A DNA stretch of 64,000 nucleotides from positions 868,001 through 932,000 of the forward strand of contig CANLOY010000001.1 in assembly GCA_947493005.1 (NCBI GenBank). The letters run 5' to 3'. Under the pieces are notes generated by a model that was not told the origin of the DNA, searched no databases, and worked only from the letters and a program-made list of their open reading frames with translations. The DNA is from an uncultured Roseivirga sp. (GTDB taxonomy: Bacteria > Bacteroidota > Bacteroidia > Cytophagales > Cyclobacteriaceae). How positions within the stretch are numbered: position 1 is the stretch's first letter; the number at the start of each line of letters is the position of its first letter. Position numbers and translations under genes: made by a program. This document shows, piece after piece, positions 54,481 through 63,623 of the stretch.

Positions 54481-54499
54481 TACTTTGAATTGCAAAGTA
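54481..54499 (-). promoter_or_regulatory. Operator-like palindrome upstream of the regulator operon
   Basis: TACTTTG-N5-CAAAGTA is a perfect inverted repeat 9 bp upstream of the ATG at 54472; it shares 17 identical bases (ATTTTAAAAGTACTTTG) with the site at 53516-53534. Confidence 0.6.
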
Positions 54500-54547
54500 G
54501 AAAAATGAAATTTAACAGACAATCCATAATGGATTAAATTTTCGGAT

Positions 54548-54555
54548 TATTTTTG
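54548..54555 (+). promoter_or_regulatory. Candidate -7 box before the ECF sigma gene
   Basis: TATTTTTG fits TAnnTTTG. It overlaps the TTG at 54553 that opens the longest frame. No clear -33 element is seen. Confidence 0.4.
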
Positions 54556-55143
54556 GGCCACGTGCAAAGCCAGGACCACACTCATCTTCAACAACAACTT
54601 GCTCAAGGCAGTGAAAATGCATTTGAAGAGGTATTCAATACTTACTTCAAAGTGTTAGTGGTATTTGCCAAAAAATTTGTGAATGACCTTGACCTTGCTG
54701 AAGACCTGGTTCAAGAAGTTCTGATCAAACTATACCAAAACCGAAAGTCCATTCAGTTTCATACTTCTCTAAAGGCATTTCTATTTCAGTCTGTAAGAAA
54801 TAAGTGCATTGATCATTTGAGGTCGGCCAAAACCAAGTCTGAGCATCACGATCAAATCAGGGTAATGAATTATGACGAGCAGTTTGACTTGAACGATACT
54901 ATGGTACAGACTGAGTTGGAAGAGAGAGTTTACAAAGCCATTAGTGGTTTACCAGACCAGTGTCAGCACATATTTAAGATGAGTAGAATGGATGGTAAGC
55001 GAAATCAGGAGATTGCAGATGAGCTGAATATTTCGAAAAGGACCGTTGAAACACAAATCAGCAACGCGTTAAAGAGGCTAAGAAAAGATGTTTTGCAGTA
55101 TGTTAACTTATTGATAATCATGCTAATAAAAATATTTATGTAA
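54553..55143 (+). CDS. ECF-type sigma-70 factor (FecI-like)
   Basis: The protein has about 193-196 residues: region 2 about 20-90 (AFEEVFNTYFKVLVVFAKKF, AEDLVQEVLIKLY) and region 4 about 130-185 with QHIFKMSRMDGKRNQEIADELNISKRTVETQISNALKRL. It is the first gene of a sigma/FecR/TonB-receptor cassette. The start is uncertain: TTG 54553 overlaps the probable -7 box, GTG 54562 is an alternative, and there is no ATG near. Confidence 0.88.
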   Translation: MGHVQSQDHTHLQQQLAQGSENAFEEVFNTYFKVLVVFAKKFVNDLDLAEDLVQEVLIKLYQNRKSIQFHTSLKAFLFQSVRNKCIDHLRSAKTKSEHHDQIRVMNYDEQFDLNDTMVQTELEERVYKAISGLPDQCQHIFKMSRMDGKRNQEIADELNISKRTVETQISNALKRLRKDVLQYVNLLIIMLIKIFM

Positions 55144-55201
55144 AAAATATGTGACAGGCTTACGTGTATTTGTAAGCTGTACCGTCACACCATTGAATCA
55201 G

Positions 55202-56176
55202 ATGAAGAATGAACCTATCATATCGGACCATTTGCTGATAACCTATGTAAAAGGTGAAGCCAGTGCTCAGGAGACTCAGATTGTAGAGGACTGGTTGGCT
55301 GAGTCGGTGGATAACCGAAATGAGCTAGGTAAAATAAAGCTGCTTTGGAAGGGCTCAGAAGCCATAGCAGATTTTGAAGCCATAGATATGGCTAAGAACT
55401 GGAAGGAGCTTCAGTCCAGAATTTCTCAGGCGCCTGAGAAATCAACTGTAAAATGGCATGTATGGAAATATGCCGCGGCTCTTTTGCTACTTGCGGCTGT
55501 TACTTTTCTAATAATCAGACCGGGAGAAGAGTTAGTGATGCAGAATGCCTTGGCTAGTGAAGGCCCAATAGAATTGAGTCTTGCAGATGGTTCTAAGGTT
55601 TGGCTGAATAAAGGTGCTTCTTTAGATTATCCGGAAAAATTTATCGGTTCGAAACGAGAAGTTACATTAAAGGGAGAGGCTTTCTTTGAAGTTACTCATA
55701 ACCCTGAAAAGCCTTTTATAGTAACTGCCGATGGAACTACAACTGAGGTTCTCGGAACGTCATTCAATATATATGAGGGAGAAGGAGAATTGTTTCAACT
55801 AGTGTTGAAAACAGGTAAGGTTCGCTTTACAAAAGATAGAAAAAGAGCGACACTTTTGCCCGGTGATAAAATCAGTGTTAATGCCAGAGGGGAAATTATG
55901 AAAACGGCTAACACTGACAGAAACTTTATGTCCTGGAAAACCAGAAAGCTCGTTTTTGAAAACACACCTATGGAAGAGGTGATTGGAGATATATCGAGGC
56001 TCTACGGTGTAGTACTGGAGATAACCGACAAAGAATTCTTGAGCTGTCCACTTAATGCTACGTTCAACAACGAGCCATTAGAAGAAGTAATGGGCACTAT
56101 AGAATTACTTTTTAATGTAGAAGCACGACAGAATGGTCAACTCTATCAACTAATAGGAAAGGGGTGCAATAAATGA
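55202..56176 (+). CDS. FecR-family anti-sigma factor
   Basis: This protein of about 324 residues from ATG 55202 has a cytoplasmic N-terminus (about 1-75), one membrane helix (WKYAAALLLLAAVTFLII), and a periplasmic FecR domain (LADGSKVWLNKGASLDYPEKF, GEAFFEVTHNPEKPFIV) followed by the DUF4974-like STN-type C-terminal domain (RKLVFENTPMEEVIGDISRLYGV). It relays a signal from the downstream receptor to the sigma factor. The longer frame from 55151 lacks a sensible N-terminus. Confidence 0.9.
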   Translation: MKNEPIISDHLLITYVKGEASAQETQIVEDWLAESVDNRNELGKIKLLWKGSEAIADFEAIDMAKNWKELQSRISQAPEKSTVKWHVWKYAAALLLLAAVTFLIIRPGEELVMQNALASEGPIELSLADGSKVWLNKGASLDYPEKFIGSKREVTLKGEAFFEVTHNPEKPFIVTADGTTTEVLGTSFNIYEGEGELFQLVLKTGKVRFTKDRKRATLLPGDKISVNARGEIMKTANTDRNFMSWKTRKLVFENTPMEEVIGDISRLYGVVLEITDKEFLSCPLNATFNNEPLEEVMGTIELLFNVEARQNGQLYQLIGKGCNK

Positions 56177-56211
56177 TAAGCTTAGCCCAAAGCATATAAA
56201 CTCAAAAAATC

Positions 56212-58836
56212 ATGCAACGCGAAATAATCATAATAGCAGCCCTACTGCTACCGGTATCGTATTGCCTTTCCCAAAAGCCTCAGTCCAGACTAGAGGCCAA
56301 AGTAAGCGTCTATATAGAAAGCGAACCTCTGGCCAATGCATTGAAGATTATTGAAGAAGCAGGCAACTTCAAATTTGCATATTCTTCAAATGATGTGGAT
56401 TTGAGTAGAGAAATTACCTTGGTTGCCAATGGGGAGTCCTTAATAAGCTTACTTCGCAAAATTTTTCCAGATAGCAATATTGTATTTAAGGAAAGAGGAA
56501 ATAAGGTATTGATCATTAAGACTATTCCTCCATCAATTCTTCAAACGGTCAGAGGGGTAGTGTTGGAAGCGGAGACCAAACAGCCCATTCCCGGAGCCAA
56601 TGTGATTATTACAAACACTGAGCCTCTACTTGGTGCACCGACTGATATATATGGGAGGTATAAAATTGAAAACGTACCAGTAGGTAGAGTATCTGTACAA
56701 GCTACTTTTTCAGGTTATAAGCCTTTTATTATTAGCAATATGTTTGTTGATGCTGGTAAAGAACTAGTGCTGAATATTAGTTTAAAAGAGTCGGTAACGG
56801 AATTGCAAGCGGTAGTAGTGATTGCAGACTTAGATAAGGCAAGGCCGATTAACGAAATGGCTATGGTAAGTGCTAAGTCTTTTACTGTAGAGGAAACCAG
56901 CAAGTATGCTGGCAGTTTTAATGATCCTGCCCGAATGGCCACCACATATGCCGGTGTTATTGGTGCGCAAGATGATACAGACAACGGCATTATTATTCGT
57001 GGCAACTCTCCAAAAGGCCTACAATGGAGGTTAGAGGGTGTTGAAATTCCAAACCCAAATCACTTTGCTTCTGACGGTGCTTCGAGTGGTGCCGTGGGTA
57101 TGTTAAACAGCAATGTGTTGACTAATTCTGATTTTATGACAGGAGCCTTTCCAGCTGAATATGGCAATGCATTTTCAGGAGTATTCGATTTGAAGCTGAG
57201 AAACGGAAATAATGAGAAAAGAGAATATTCTATTCAGGCCGGCCTTCTTGGCATTGACGCATCGTTTGAAGGGCCAATAAAGAGAACAAATGGAAAGCAG
57301 CTCCCTAACGCTTCCTATCTGGTGAACTATCGATATTCAACTATTTCCATTTTAGAAAAACTGGGTTTGAATATAGCCAATAATGCTTTGTCTATTCCAG
57401 TATATCAGGATCTTGCGTTCAAGTTCAATATGCCGACTGAGAAAGCCGGAACCTTTTCATGGTACGGGCTTGGAGGTAAATCTAAATCGCATGAAACCTT
57501 TGAGAACCTGGGAGCTAATCAACCACTCAGAGATAGAGAGAAATACCAAATGGGGCTTACAGGGATTTCAAATGTGCTTAGTCTTGGTGATAATTCATTT
57601 TTGGAAACAAACCTCTCTTACAGTATTACGCAATATGATTTTCTGCTGAACGTAAGAAGCAACAACCAGGTTTTTGATGAGGATATTGAAGACTATACAA
57701 ATGAAAGTACCAGACTTTCTACAACCTACAACACTAAATTTAATGCCAGGCACAGTTCAAAATGGGGAGTAGTATATACAAGGCTCGGCTATGATATCAA
57801 TTCAGTGGGTAAAACACCTGAAGGGCAACCTTTATATCAAGCAAATGAAAAGGGTGGTTTTGGAATGTGGCAGTCGTTTATCAGCCATAAATTCAATGTC
57901 ACAGATGAGTTCTCCTTAACTGGAGGCCTACATTACATAAGATTGAATCTTAATGGTCAGGACAATATTGAACCTCGGCTTGGAGCGCGTTGGCAGTTTG
58001 CCAACAACCAGTGGCTTAGCTTTGGTTTCGGTATACACAGTAGAAGGGAAGAAACATCTTTGTATTTCACGGAGCTTTTCAGGTCTGACCTGACAGCTCA
58101 TCAGCCCAATACAAAACTTGAATTGGCAAAAGCACGGCACTTTGTAGTTGGCTACGACAGAACCTTTAATAAAGACTTTCATTTGAAACTAGAGGTCTAC
58201 TATCAAGACCTCTACAATATACCTGTAGGGGCCGACCCGACTAGTCTGTATTCATCACTAAATCAGGAAAATGCCTTTCAGAGAGTTGCATTGATCAATA
58301 AAGGCAAAGGCAGAAACTATGGACTTGAATTTACTTTCGAGAAATTTTTATCAAGAGGCTATTTCTTCTTAACAACCGCTTCTATTTATGATTCCAGGTT
58401 CAAAGCACAAACTGGAGGATGGTTTAATACACGCTATAATGGTAGATACAATGTAAACCTTGTGGGGGGAAAAGAATTTAAGTTAAGAGGCGTAGACAAG
58501 CAGAAGCTTTTGAATGTTGGTTTGGAAACTGTTTTAGGCGGAGGGGTTCGTACTACAGAAATTGACTTACAGTCTTCAATAGATCAGGGTAAAACGATCT
58601 ACTTTTTAGATAGGCCTTTCGGGAGGCAATTACCCGATTATATCAGAATAGATTTTCAGATTGGAATAAAGACTAATAAAAAAGGAAGAACGCACGAATG
58701 GAGGGTTGATATCCAAAATTTGACCAGCAGGTCTAATCTGGTCAGAGAAATGTTTTCAGCTTCGAAAGAGGCTATAATTCCCTCTTCTTACACAGGTGAA
58801 ATTATACCTGTATTAAGCTATAAACTTACATTTTAA
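56212..58836 (+). CDS. STN-domain TonB-dependent receptor (SusC-like signalling type)
   Basis: The 874-residue outer membrane receptor has a signal peptide, an STN (secretin/TonB N-terminal) domain about 28-104, a carboxypeptidase-regulatory-like domain about 112-195, a plug (about 205-330) and a barrel. The STN domain is what lets such receptors signal through FecR, so with the genes before it this is a complete cell-surface signalling unit. The substrate is not known. Its stop overlaps the next ATG (TAATG). Confidence 0.92.
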   Translation: MQREIIIIAALLLPVSYCLSQKPQSRLEAKVSVYIESEPLANALKIIEEAGNFKFAYSSNDVDLSREITLVANGESLISLLRKIFPDSNIVFKERGNKVLIIKTIPPSILQTVRGVVLEAETKQPIPGANVIITNTEPLLGAPTDIYGRYKIENVPVGRVSVQATFSGYKPFIISNMFVDAGKELVLNISLKESVTELQAVVVIADLDKARPINEMAMVSAKSFTVEETSKYAGSFNDPARMATTYAGVIGAQDDTDNGIIIRGNSPKGLQWRLEGVEIPNPNHFASDGASSGAVGMLNSNVLTNSDFMTGAFPAEYGNAFSGVFDLKLRNGNNEKREYSIQAGLLGIDASFEGPIKRTNGKQLPNASYLVNYRYSTISILEKLGLNIANNALSIPVYQDLAFKFNMPTEKAGTFSWYGLGGKSKSHETFENLGANQPLRDREKYQMGLTGISNVLSLGDNSFLETNLSYSITQYDFLLNVRSNNQVFDEDIEDYTNESTRLSTTYNTKFNARHSSKWGVVYTRLGYDINSVGKTPEGQPLYQANEKGGFGMWQSFISHKFNVTDEFSLTGGLHYIRLNLNGQDNIEPRLGARWQFANNQWLSFGFGIHSRREETSLYFTELFRSDLTAHQPNTKLELAKARHFVVGYDRTFNKDFHLKLEVYYQDLYNIPVGADPTSLYSSLNQENAFQRVALINKGKGRNYGLEFTFEKFLSRGYFFLTTASIYDSRFKAQTGGWFNTRYNGRYNVNLVGGKEFKLRGVDKQKLLNVGLETVLGGGVRTTEIDLQSSIDQGKTIYFLDRPFGRQLPDYIRIDFQIGIKTNKKGRTHEWRVDIQNLTSRSNLVREMFSASKEAIIPSSYTGEIIPVLSYKLTF

Positions 58837-59504
58837 TGAATAACTCAAAAATCAAAATTATGAAAAGAACAACGATTACTTTATGCTTGCTTTTATTGGC
58901 AACATGTGCATTTGCTCAGGAAGAAGAGGAAATGAAAACACTCTTTGGAAACAATGGAATTACCTCTCATGGTGGCTATGGTGGAATTACAACGTCCTAT
59001 ACCAATATTGACAACCGAGACGCTATTATGATAGGCGCGAGAGGTGCCTGGCTTATCAATCATAAAATTGGAATAGGCCTGGCAGGAACAGGTTTTTTAA
59101 CTGAAGGCAAAGTAGACACCCAATTGAATGGAGACAGGTATCAATTAGAAGGTGGTTATGGTGGCTTGTTTCTGGAATACATAGTAAACCCTAATAGTCC
59201 GATTCATCTGAGTTTTCCGTTAACCATTGGTGCAGGAGGAGTGTCATATACCGAGTCTTACAATTCTTTCAGAGGAAACGATTTTGACCACTTTGGTGAG
59301 GATGATGAAGCTTTTTTTGTAATAGAACCTGGTGTTGAACTTGAGCTTAATTTGCTGAAATTTATGCGCATGGCTTTTGGCGTAAGCTACCGTTATACTT
59401 CGGATGTATCATTGAACTATGTATCCAACAATCAAACGATTGTTTCGAAGGATGTTTTGAATGGATTTTCAGGAGGTATTACTCTAAAGTTCGGAAAGTT
59501 CTAA
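58836..59504 (+). CDS. Exported barrel-like hypothetical protein
   Basis: The 222-residue protein has a signal peptide (starting at either ATG 58836 or ATG 58860, ending near AFAQ) and a body of alternating strands with GGYGGLFLEYIVNP, IHLSFPLTIGAGGVSYTE and FMRMAFGVSYRYTS. It looks like a small outer membrane beta-barrel. The same motifs appear in the C-terminal half of the next protein. Function is unknown; the position suggests a role in the surface-signalling cassette. Confidence 0.72.
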   Translation: MNNSKIKIMKRTTITLCLLLLATCAFAQEEEEMKTLFGNNGITSHGGYGGITTSYTNIDNRDAIMIGARGAWLINHKIGIGLAGTGFLTEGKVDTQLNGDRYQLEGGYGGLFLEYIVNPNSPIHLSFPLTIGAGGVSYTESYNSFRGNDFDHFGEDDEAFFVIEPGVELELNLLKFMRMAFGVSYRYTSDVSLNYVSNNQTIVSKDVLNGFSGGITLKFGKF

Positions 59505-59513
59505 CTGCTAAAC

Positions 59514-60815
59514 GTGAGAAAGAGGTTACTCATATTATTGCTAATAATATCCTCTTGTGCTTTGTATGCACAGGAGGATAAATCTCTTTTGGACCGAGAG
59601 GTAACCCACTCTTTTATTGGACTTACACTTGCGGATGTACTTAAGGCGCTGGAATCCGAAATTGATGGGTTGATTTTTGTTTACTCTCCTAGTTCTTTTG
59701 ACATGGAGAGAAGGATTTCGGCCAGATTTGAAAAAGAGGTACTCAGAAACGTTCTCGAAACAATCTTTAGAGAAGGGTATATAGATTATCAGCAGAGGAA
59801 TGACAAAATAATTCTTAGATCCAAAAGCCCTGGAGAAAGAAGGGCTGATGCTTCTAGTCGAAAGTTAAGTGAACAGAAAACTGTTTTAAATAAGGCAGAA
59901 GAAGAAGCATCCATTCAAGCGATATCAGAAAAAATACAGAAAGACAGTTCTGAAATTAAGTTACCCACTGTAGCTGTTGGTGAACTTGTGAACGCTGAGA
60001 AAGCGGAGGGTTTCATTACTATAAATAAGGCTTCCGAAACGATTTTACCGGCTGCTTCAAAACCAGATAGCGTTACCGTTGGACAGGCTATACCTCAACC
60101 TATACTGGTTAAGAAAACTCCGAAAGTAGCTAGCCACATAGCTTTTCCTTCATTACGTCTGGGAGCTCATAATGCCACTTTCTATGGTGGGTCAAGGGTG
60201 AAAGTAGATAGCACTCCATTTAAAACAAGAATCTATCAAAAAGCATTGGCAAAGTATAATCGATTCCAAATAAAGCAAGCTGAAGAAAAGAAGTTCAGGG
60301 CTTATCTTTCATCCTATACAGGTTATACCCAAATAGGAGAGGATGATGGTATTCAAATGGGGGGAAGCCTGGTATGGTTGAAAAACAAACGTTGGGGTTT
60401 TGGCTTTTCTGGGTATGCAATTCAGGCTACCGAAATTGATGATCAAATACTTTCTGGTGGATACAGAACAGCGGGTGGTTATGGTGGTTTTCTAATAGAA
60501 TATACACTTAAGCCTTCTAACCGATTACATTTCAGTTTTCCCTTGACAATAGGAGCAGGTGGGATTGCTTATGTTCAACATCCGATAAGGAATGGTGATA
60601 GGTTAATTGAAGATCAGAAGTTCATCATGGCCATTGAGCAAGGTGCAGCGATCGAACTGAACGTTATCAAATACATCAGGGTGGGTTTTGAGCTCAACTA
60701 TAGGTTCACATCCAATACAAACCTTAACTATCAAAACAACCGGGGAGAAATTTTGGCTTCTGATGCTTTGAATGGACTTAACTTTGGTATTAGGGTTAAA
60801 CTTGGTTTGTTTTAA
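59514..60815 (+). CDS. STN domain fused to a barrel-like domain
   Basis: The 433-residue protein starts with GTG at 59514. It has a signal peptide (to about LYAQ), an STN-like domain (about 25-95, THSFIGLTLADVLKALESEIDG), a low-complexity Lys/Glu/Ala linker (about 105-230), and a C-terminal domain (about 255-433) with GGYGGFLIEYTLKP and FSFPLTIGAGGIAYV, homologous to the preceding protein. An STN domain on a non-TonB barrel is uncommon, so it may compete with or replace the receptor in signalling. It ends with a 4-bp overlap with the convergent HAD gene. Confidence 0.78.
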   Translation: MRKRLLILLLIISSCALYAQEDKSLLDREVTHSFIGLTLADVLKALESEIDGLIFVYSPSSFDMERRISARFEKEVLRNVLETIFREGYIDYQQRNDKIILRSKSPGERRADASSRKLSEQKTVLNKAEEEASIQAISEKIQKDSSEIKLPTVAVGELVNAEKAEGFITINKASETILPAASKPDSVTVGQAIPQPILVKKTPKVASHIAFPSLRLGAHNATFYGGSRVKVDSTPFKTRIYQKALAKYNRFQIKQAEEKKFRAYLSSYTGYTQIGEDDGIQMGGSLVWLKNKRWGFGFSGYAIQATEIDDQILSGGYRTAGGYGGFLIEYTLKPSNRLHFSFPLTIGAGGIAYVQHPIRNGDRLIEDQKFIMAIEQGAAIELNVIKYIRVGFELNYRFTSNTNLNYQNNRGEILASDALNGLNFGIRVKLGLF

Positions 60816-61465
60816 AGCTCTCGTAATCGTTGAGTTAACTCATTATGATTTCCAACCAATTCTTGTGCTCCAGCATTTTTTAAGGCATCGGCCAGTCCGT
60901 TTCTTACATGACTGCCCCCCATATATCCAATAGTATGTAATCCTGCAGCTGTGGCGGCAGTAACACCAGCTACGCTGTCTTCGATAACCACTACATCTTT
61001 TTCGGAATGGTCAATTTTTGATAGAGCAAAATGATACAAATCGGGGCTCGGCTTTCCTTTTTCAACCATTTCGGCAGAGAAAACGCGCCCTTCAAAGTGA
61101 TGTTCTATTTTCAGCTTATCCAATGCTAGTTCTACATAATCTTTGGCACTATTGGAAACTACTGAGCGGGGTAAGGTTAATGCATCCAACATTTCCCAAA
61201 CCCCATCAATAGGTTTCTGATTTTCCCTGATCTTATCGTCAAGAACTGGAATAACTTCTGAGAGGTTCAAATCTTCTCTCAATCGCTTTTCAGCTTTTAA
61301 GGAGGTAACGATATCTGTAAAAGTTTTACCGGTGTAATTGCTGATATATTCTTCAATATCAATTGCTACAGATTCACTATTTAGCCAGATTGTAACTATT
61401 TCTGCAGCAACTATTTCTGTATCAATTAACACACCATCACAGTCGAAAAGGATATGTTTTACCAT
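60812..61465 (-). CDS. HAD-family phosphatase (beta-phosphoglucomutase-like)
   Basis: The 217-residue HAD hydrolase has motif I FDCDGVLIDTE (Asp8 nucleophile, Asp10 acid/base), a four-helix cap (about 15-85), motif II VVSNS, motif III Lys in KGKPSPDLY, and motif IV VVIEDSVAGV. The pattern fits the CbbY/beta-phosphoglucomutase group that dephosphorylates sugar phosphates. It is coupled to the LOG gene upstream by TAATG overlap. Confidence 0.88.
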   Translation of the reverse strand: MVKHILFDCDGVLIDTEIVAAEIVTIWLNSESVAIDIEEYISNYTGKTFTDIVTSLKAEKRLREDLNLSEVIPVLDDKIRENQKPIDGVWEMLDALTLPRSVVSNSAKDYVELALDKLKIEHHFEGRVFSAEMVEKGKPSPDLYHFALSKIDHSEKDVVVIEDSVAGVTAATAAGLHTIGYMGGSHVRNGLADALKNAGAQELVGNHNELTQRLREL

Positions 61466-62169
61466 TAGAAGTTTGGAGAGAGTAAATATTTAGAATAGAA
61501 CTCGTCAATTACAGCAACGGCTTGAGTTGGAGTTTCTACCAGGTTGATCAAATCCAGGTCTTTTTCACTAATGTTTCCGAAAGAAAGCATGGTGTTTTTT
61601 ATCCAGTCTAATAAACCTCCCCAGTACTCTTTACCTACCAATACAATTGGGAAACGGCCTATTTTATTGGTTTGGATTAGGGTAATCGCTTCAAATAGTT
61701 CGTCAAGCGTACCAAAGCCCCCTGGCATTACAATAAAACCTTGAGAGTATTTCACGAACATCACTTTTCTTACAAAGAAATAATCGAAAGAAATCAGCTT
61801 GTCCGGGTCAATATAGATGTTGTTTCCCTGCTCGAAAGGAAGCTCAATACCAAGTCCTACAGACTTACCATTTTCACTATTGGCTCCTTTATTACCAGCT
61901 TCCATTATACCAGGGCCACCACCTGTAATTACACCATAACCATGTCTAACCAGTTTTGCCGCAATTTCTTCGGCCATTTTATAATGAGGTTGATCTGGTT
62001 TGGTTCGTGCAGATCCAAAAATAGAAACGCATGGTCCGATTTTAGCCAGTTTCTCAAAACCTTCGACCATTTCGGCCATAACTTTGAAAATTACCCATGA
62101 GTTGTGGCTTTTGATTTCGTTCCAGTCTCTATCTTTAAAGGCCTGCTTTATTTTATCTTCATTTGTCAT
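61465..62169 (-). CDS. LOG-family protein (cytokinin riboside 5'-monophosphate phosphoribohydrolase-like)
   Basis: The 234-residue protein has the Rossmann-type fold of TIGR00730/LOG proteins with the signature MPGGFGTLDELFE and the GSARTKPD segment; GGGPGIMEAGNKGA is the nucleotide-binding loop. LOG enzymes hydrolyse nucleotide 5'-monophosphates at the N-glycosidic bond; in bacteria the role is not settled. It is the first gene of a pair with the HAD phosphatase. Confidence 0.88.
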   Translation of the reverse strand: MTNEDKIKQAFKDRDWNEIKSHNSWVIFKVMAEMVEGFEKLAKIGPCVSIFGSARTKPDQPHYKMAEEIAAKLVRHGYGVITGGGPGIMEAGNKGANSENGKSVGLGIELPFEQGNNIYIDPDKLISFDYFFVRKVMFVKYSQGFIVMPGGFGTLDELFEAITLIQTNKIGRFPIVLVGKEYWGGLLDWIKNTMLSFGNISEKDLDLINLVETPTQAVAVIDEFYSKYLLSPNF

Positions 62170-62299
62170 ATTCTTCTAAAATTTAATTGTGCGTATACAA
62201 CGCGGCTTACTGAAATTTAGTGAGCCCAACCTACCACATACGAATGAATCAGGTAAAGGTTGGTTTAAAAAATTGTGAAGGCAGAGTTTTCTAAATTAC

Positions 62300-63199
62300 T
62301 TAGCGGGCAAGGTCTGCCAATGCCTGTTGCAATTTAGGGAACTTGAATTTAAAACCTGCTTTCTGAATTTTTTCACTGCTGATTTTGCTCCCTCCAATGA
62401 CAATTACGGCCATTTCTCCAAGCATGATTTTCAGCACAAGTTTGGGCACAGGAATCGGCAGAAATGTCTTTTTAAAAGCTTTGGCGGCTTGCTTAGTCAA
62501 TTCTTTATTGGTTTCGGGCCTCGGCCCAACAGCGTTGTATGGTCCTTCCCAGTCGGAATTGTCTATTGCCTCAATAAACATGTTACACAAGTCTGTCATG
62601 TGAATCCAACTCATGTATTGATCTCCTTTGCCTAAAGGTGCTGCAACTGGAGGTTTAAGTAGCTCTACCAATGCTCCTCCTTTAGGGCTTAATACAACAC
62701 CCACCCTTAGTTGTACTAATCTGATTCCTAGTGTTTGGATTTTATTGGTTGCGGTTTCCCAGGCATCTGTTACATGGGCCAGAAAATCATGCCCCACAGG
62801 AGCCGTTTCTTTGACCATTATGTTTCCGGTATCATTTCCATAAATACCTATGGCCGATGCTGCAATAAAGGTCTTTACCTGATGATTGCCTTTTTCCAGC
62901 TCCTTAAAAAGTAAAATAGAGGTCTTTGTCCGGCTATTGTAAATTTCATCTTTACGCTCTGGTGTCCATTTAGATTCGGCTACACTTGCGCCTGCCAGGT
63001 GAATAACGGTATCTACCCCGTTAAATGCTTCAGGTTCTATGTACTCACGTTTATAATCCCACTCAAATACAGTATACAGGTCGCTTTTGGACTTCTTTCT
63101 ACTGAGCACTACTATTTCATGACCAAGCCTCTTAAGCATTGGAATAAGTGCCGTACCTACTAAACCAGTACCTCCTGTTATTAGTATCTTCTGTGACAT
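62300..63199 (-). CDS. TIGR01777-family SDR epimerase
   Basis: The 299-residue NAD(P)-binding Rossmann protein has ILITGGTGLVGTAL at the N-terminus, the TVIHLAGASVAESKW stretch, the SAIGIYG segment that holds the catalytic Tyr region, and a C-terminal domain (about 250-299) with GEMAVIVIGGSKISSEKIQKAGFKF typical of this family (DUF1731). The physiological substrate is unknown. Confidence 0.88.
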   Translation of the reverse strand: MSQKILITGGTGLVGTALIPMLKRLGHEIVVLSRKKSKSDLYTVFEWDYKREYIEPEAFNGVDTVIHLAGASVAESKWTPERKDEIYNSRTKTSILLFKELEKGNHQVKTFIAASAIGIYGNDTGNIMVKETAPVGHDFLAHVTDAWETATNKIQTLGIRLVQLRVGVVLSPKGGALVELLKPPVAAPLGKGDQYMSWIHMTDLCNMFIEAIDNSDWEGPYNAVGPRPETNKELTKQAAKAFKKTFLPIPVPKLVLKIMLGEMAVIVIGGSKISSEKIQKAGFKFKFPKLQQALADLAR

Positions 63200-63307
63200 A
63201 CTTTATAAAGCGATTTCAACGTGAATATGTTCAGCTAATATAGGCGTTGCTTGCGAAAAGGCTGTTCATAATTATCATGTTGATGCCAAGCAAAACTGAG
63301 GAGAGGG

Positions 63308-63336
63308 GAGATTGCTTCGCTTTGCTCGCAAAGACG
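63308..63336. repeat. Dispersed repeat unit GAGATTGCTTCGC, copy 1
   Basis: This copy matches the unit at 63537-63565 at 26 of 29 positions and is the reverse of the end of the element at 42829-42918. Confidence 0.5.
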
Positions 63337-63536
63337 CCTGATAGCAGAAAGCCTTACCAAGCCGGACAGGGATCGTCTCTGAAGGATAGATATCTTACTA
63401 TTTTCCATGTTGAGCTTGCCGAAACATCTTTAGGAAAGATAAAGACCCTTCGGTAAACTCAGGGTAAAGAGACAAGCAGGTATTTAAGTGGAAGAACAAC
63501 GTCCTGAAGCTTCGGGACAACCTCTTGTACGGAGCG

Positions 63537-63565
63537 GAGATTGCTTCGCTTTGCTCCCAATGACG
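63537..63565. repeat. Dispersed repeat unit GAGATTGCTTCGC, copy 2
   Basis: Same 29-bp unit as at 63308, ending CCAATGACG. Confidence 0.5.
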
Positions 63566-63572
63566 GGCAAAT

Positions 63573-63601
63573 AAAAAAGCCCTACCAAAACTGGCAGGGC
63601 T
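63573..63601 (-). terminator. Terminator of the TonB receptor gene
   Basis: On the minus strand AGCCCTGCC and GGTAGGGCT form a stem with one mismatch and a short loop, followed by TTTTTT. It lies 23 bp past the receptor stop. Confidence 0.8.
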
Positions 63602-63623
63602 CTATACTTAAATAGTAGTTAGA

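Larger units (their letters stand above)
63200..63623. other. Intergenic region of dispersed repeats and a terminator
   Basis: No supported gene is seen. Two copies of a 29-bp unit beginning GAGATTGCTTCGCTTTGCTC lie at 63308-63336 and 63537-63565. Between them are two GAAGCTTC- or CTTCGG-like short palindromes. The terminator at 63573-63601 closes the region. Confidence 0.6.

Noticed and set aside
63247-63456. A 69-codon plus-strand frame before the TonB receptor fragment
   Set aside because: It runs through a dispersed repeat unit and reads like translated repeat DNA.
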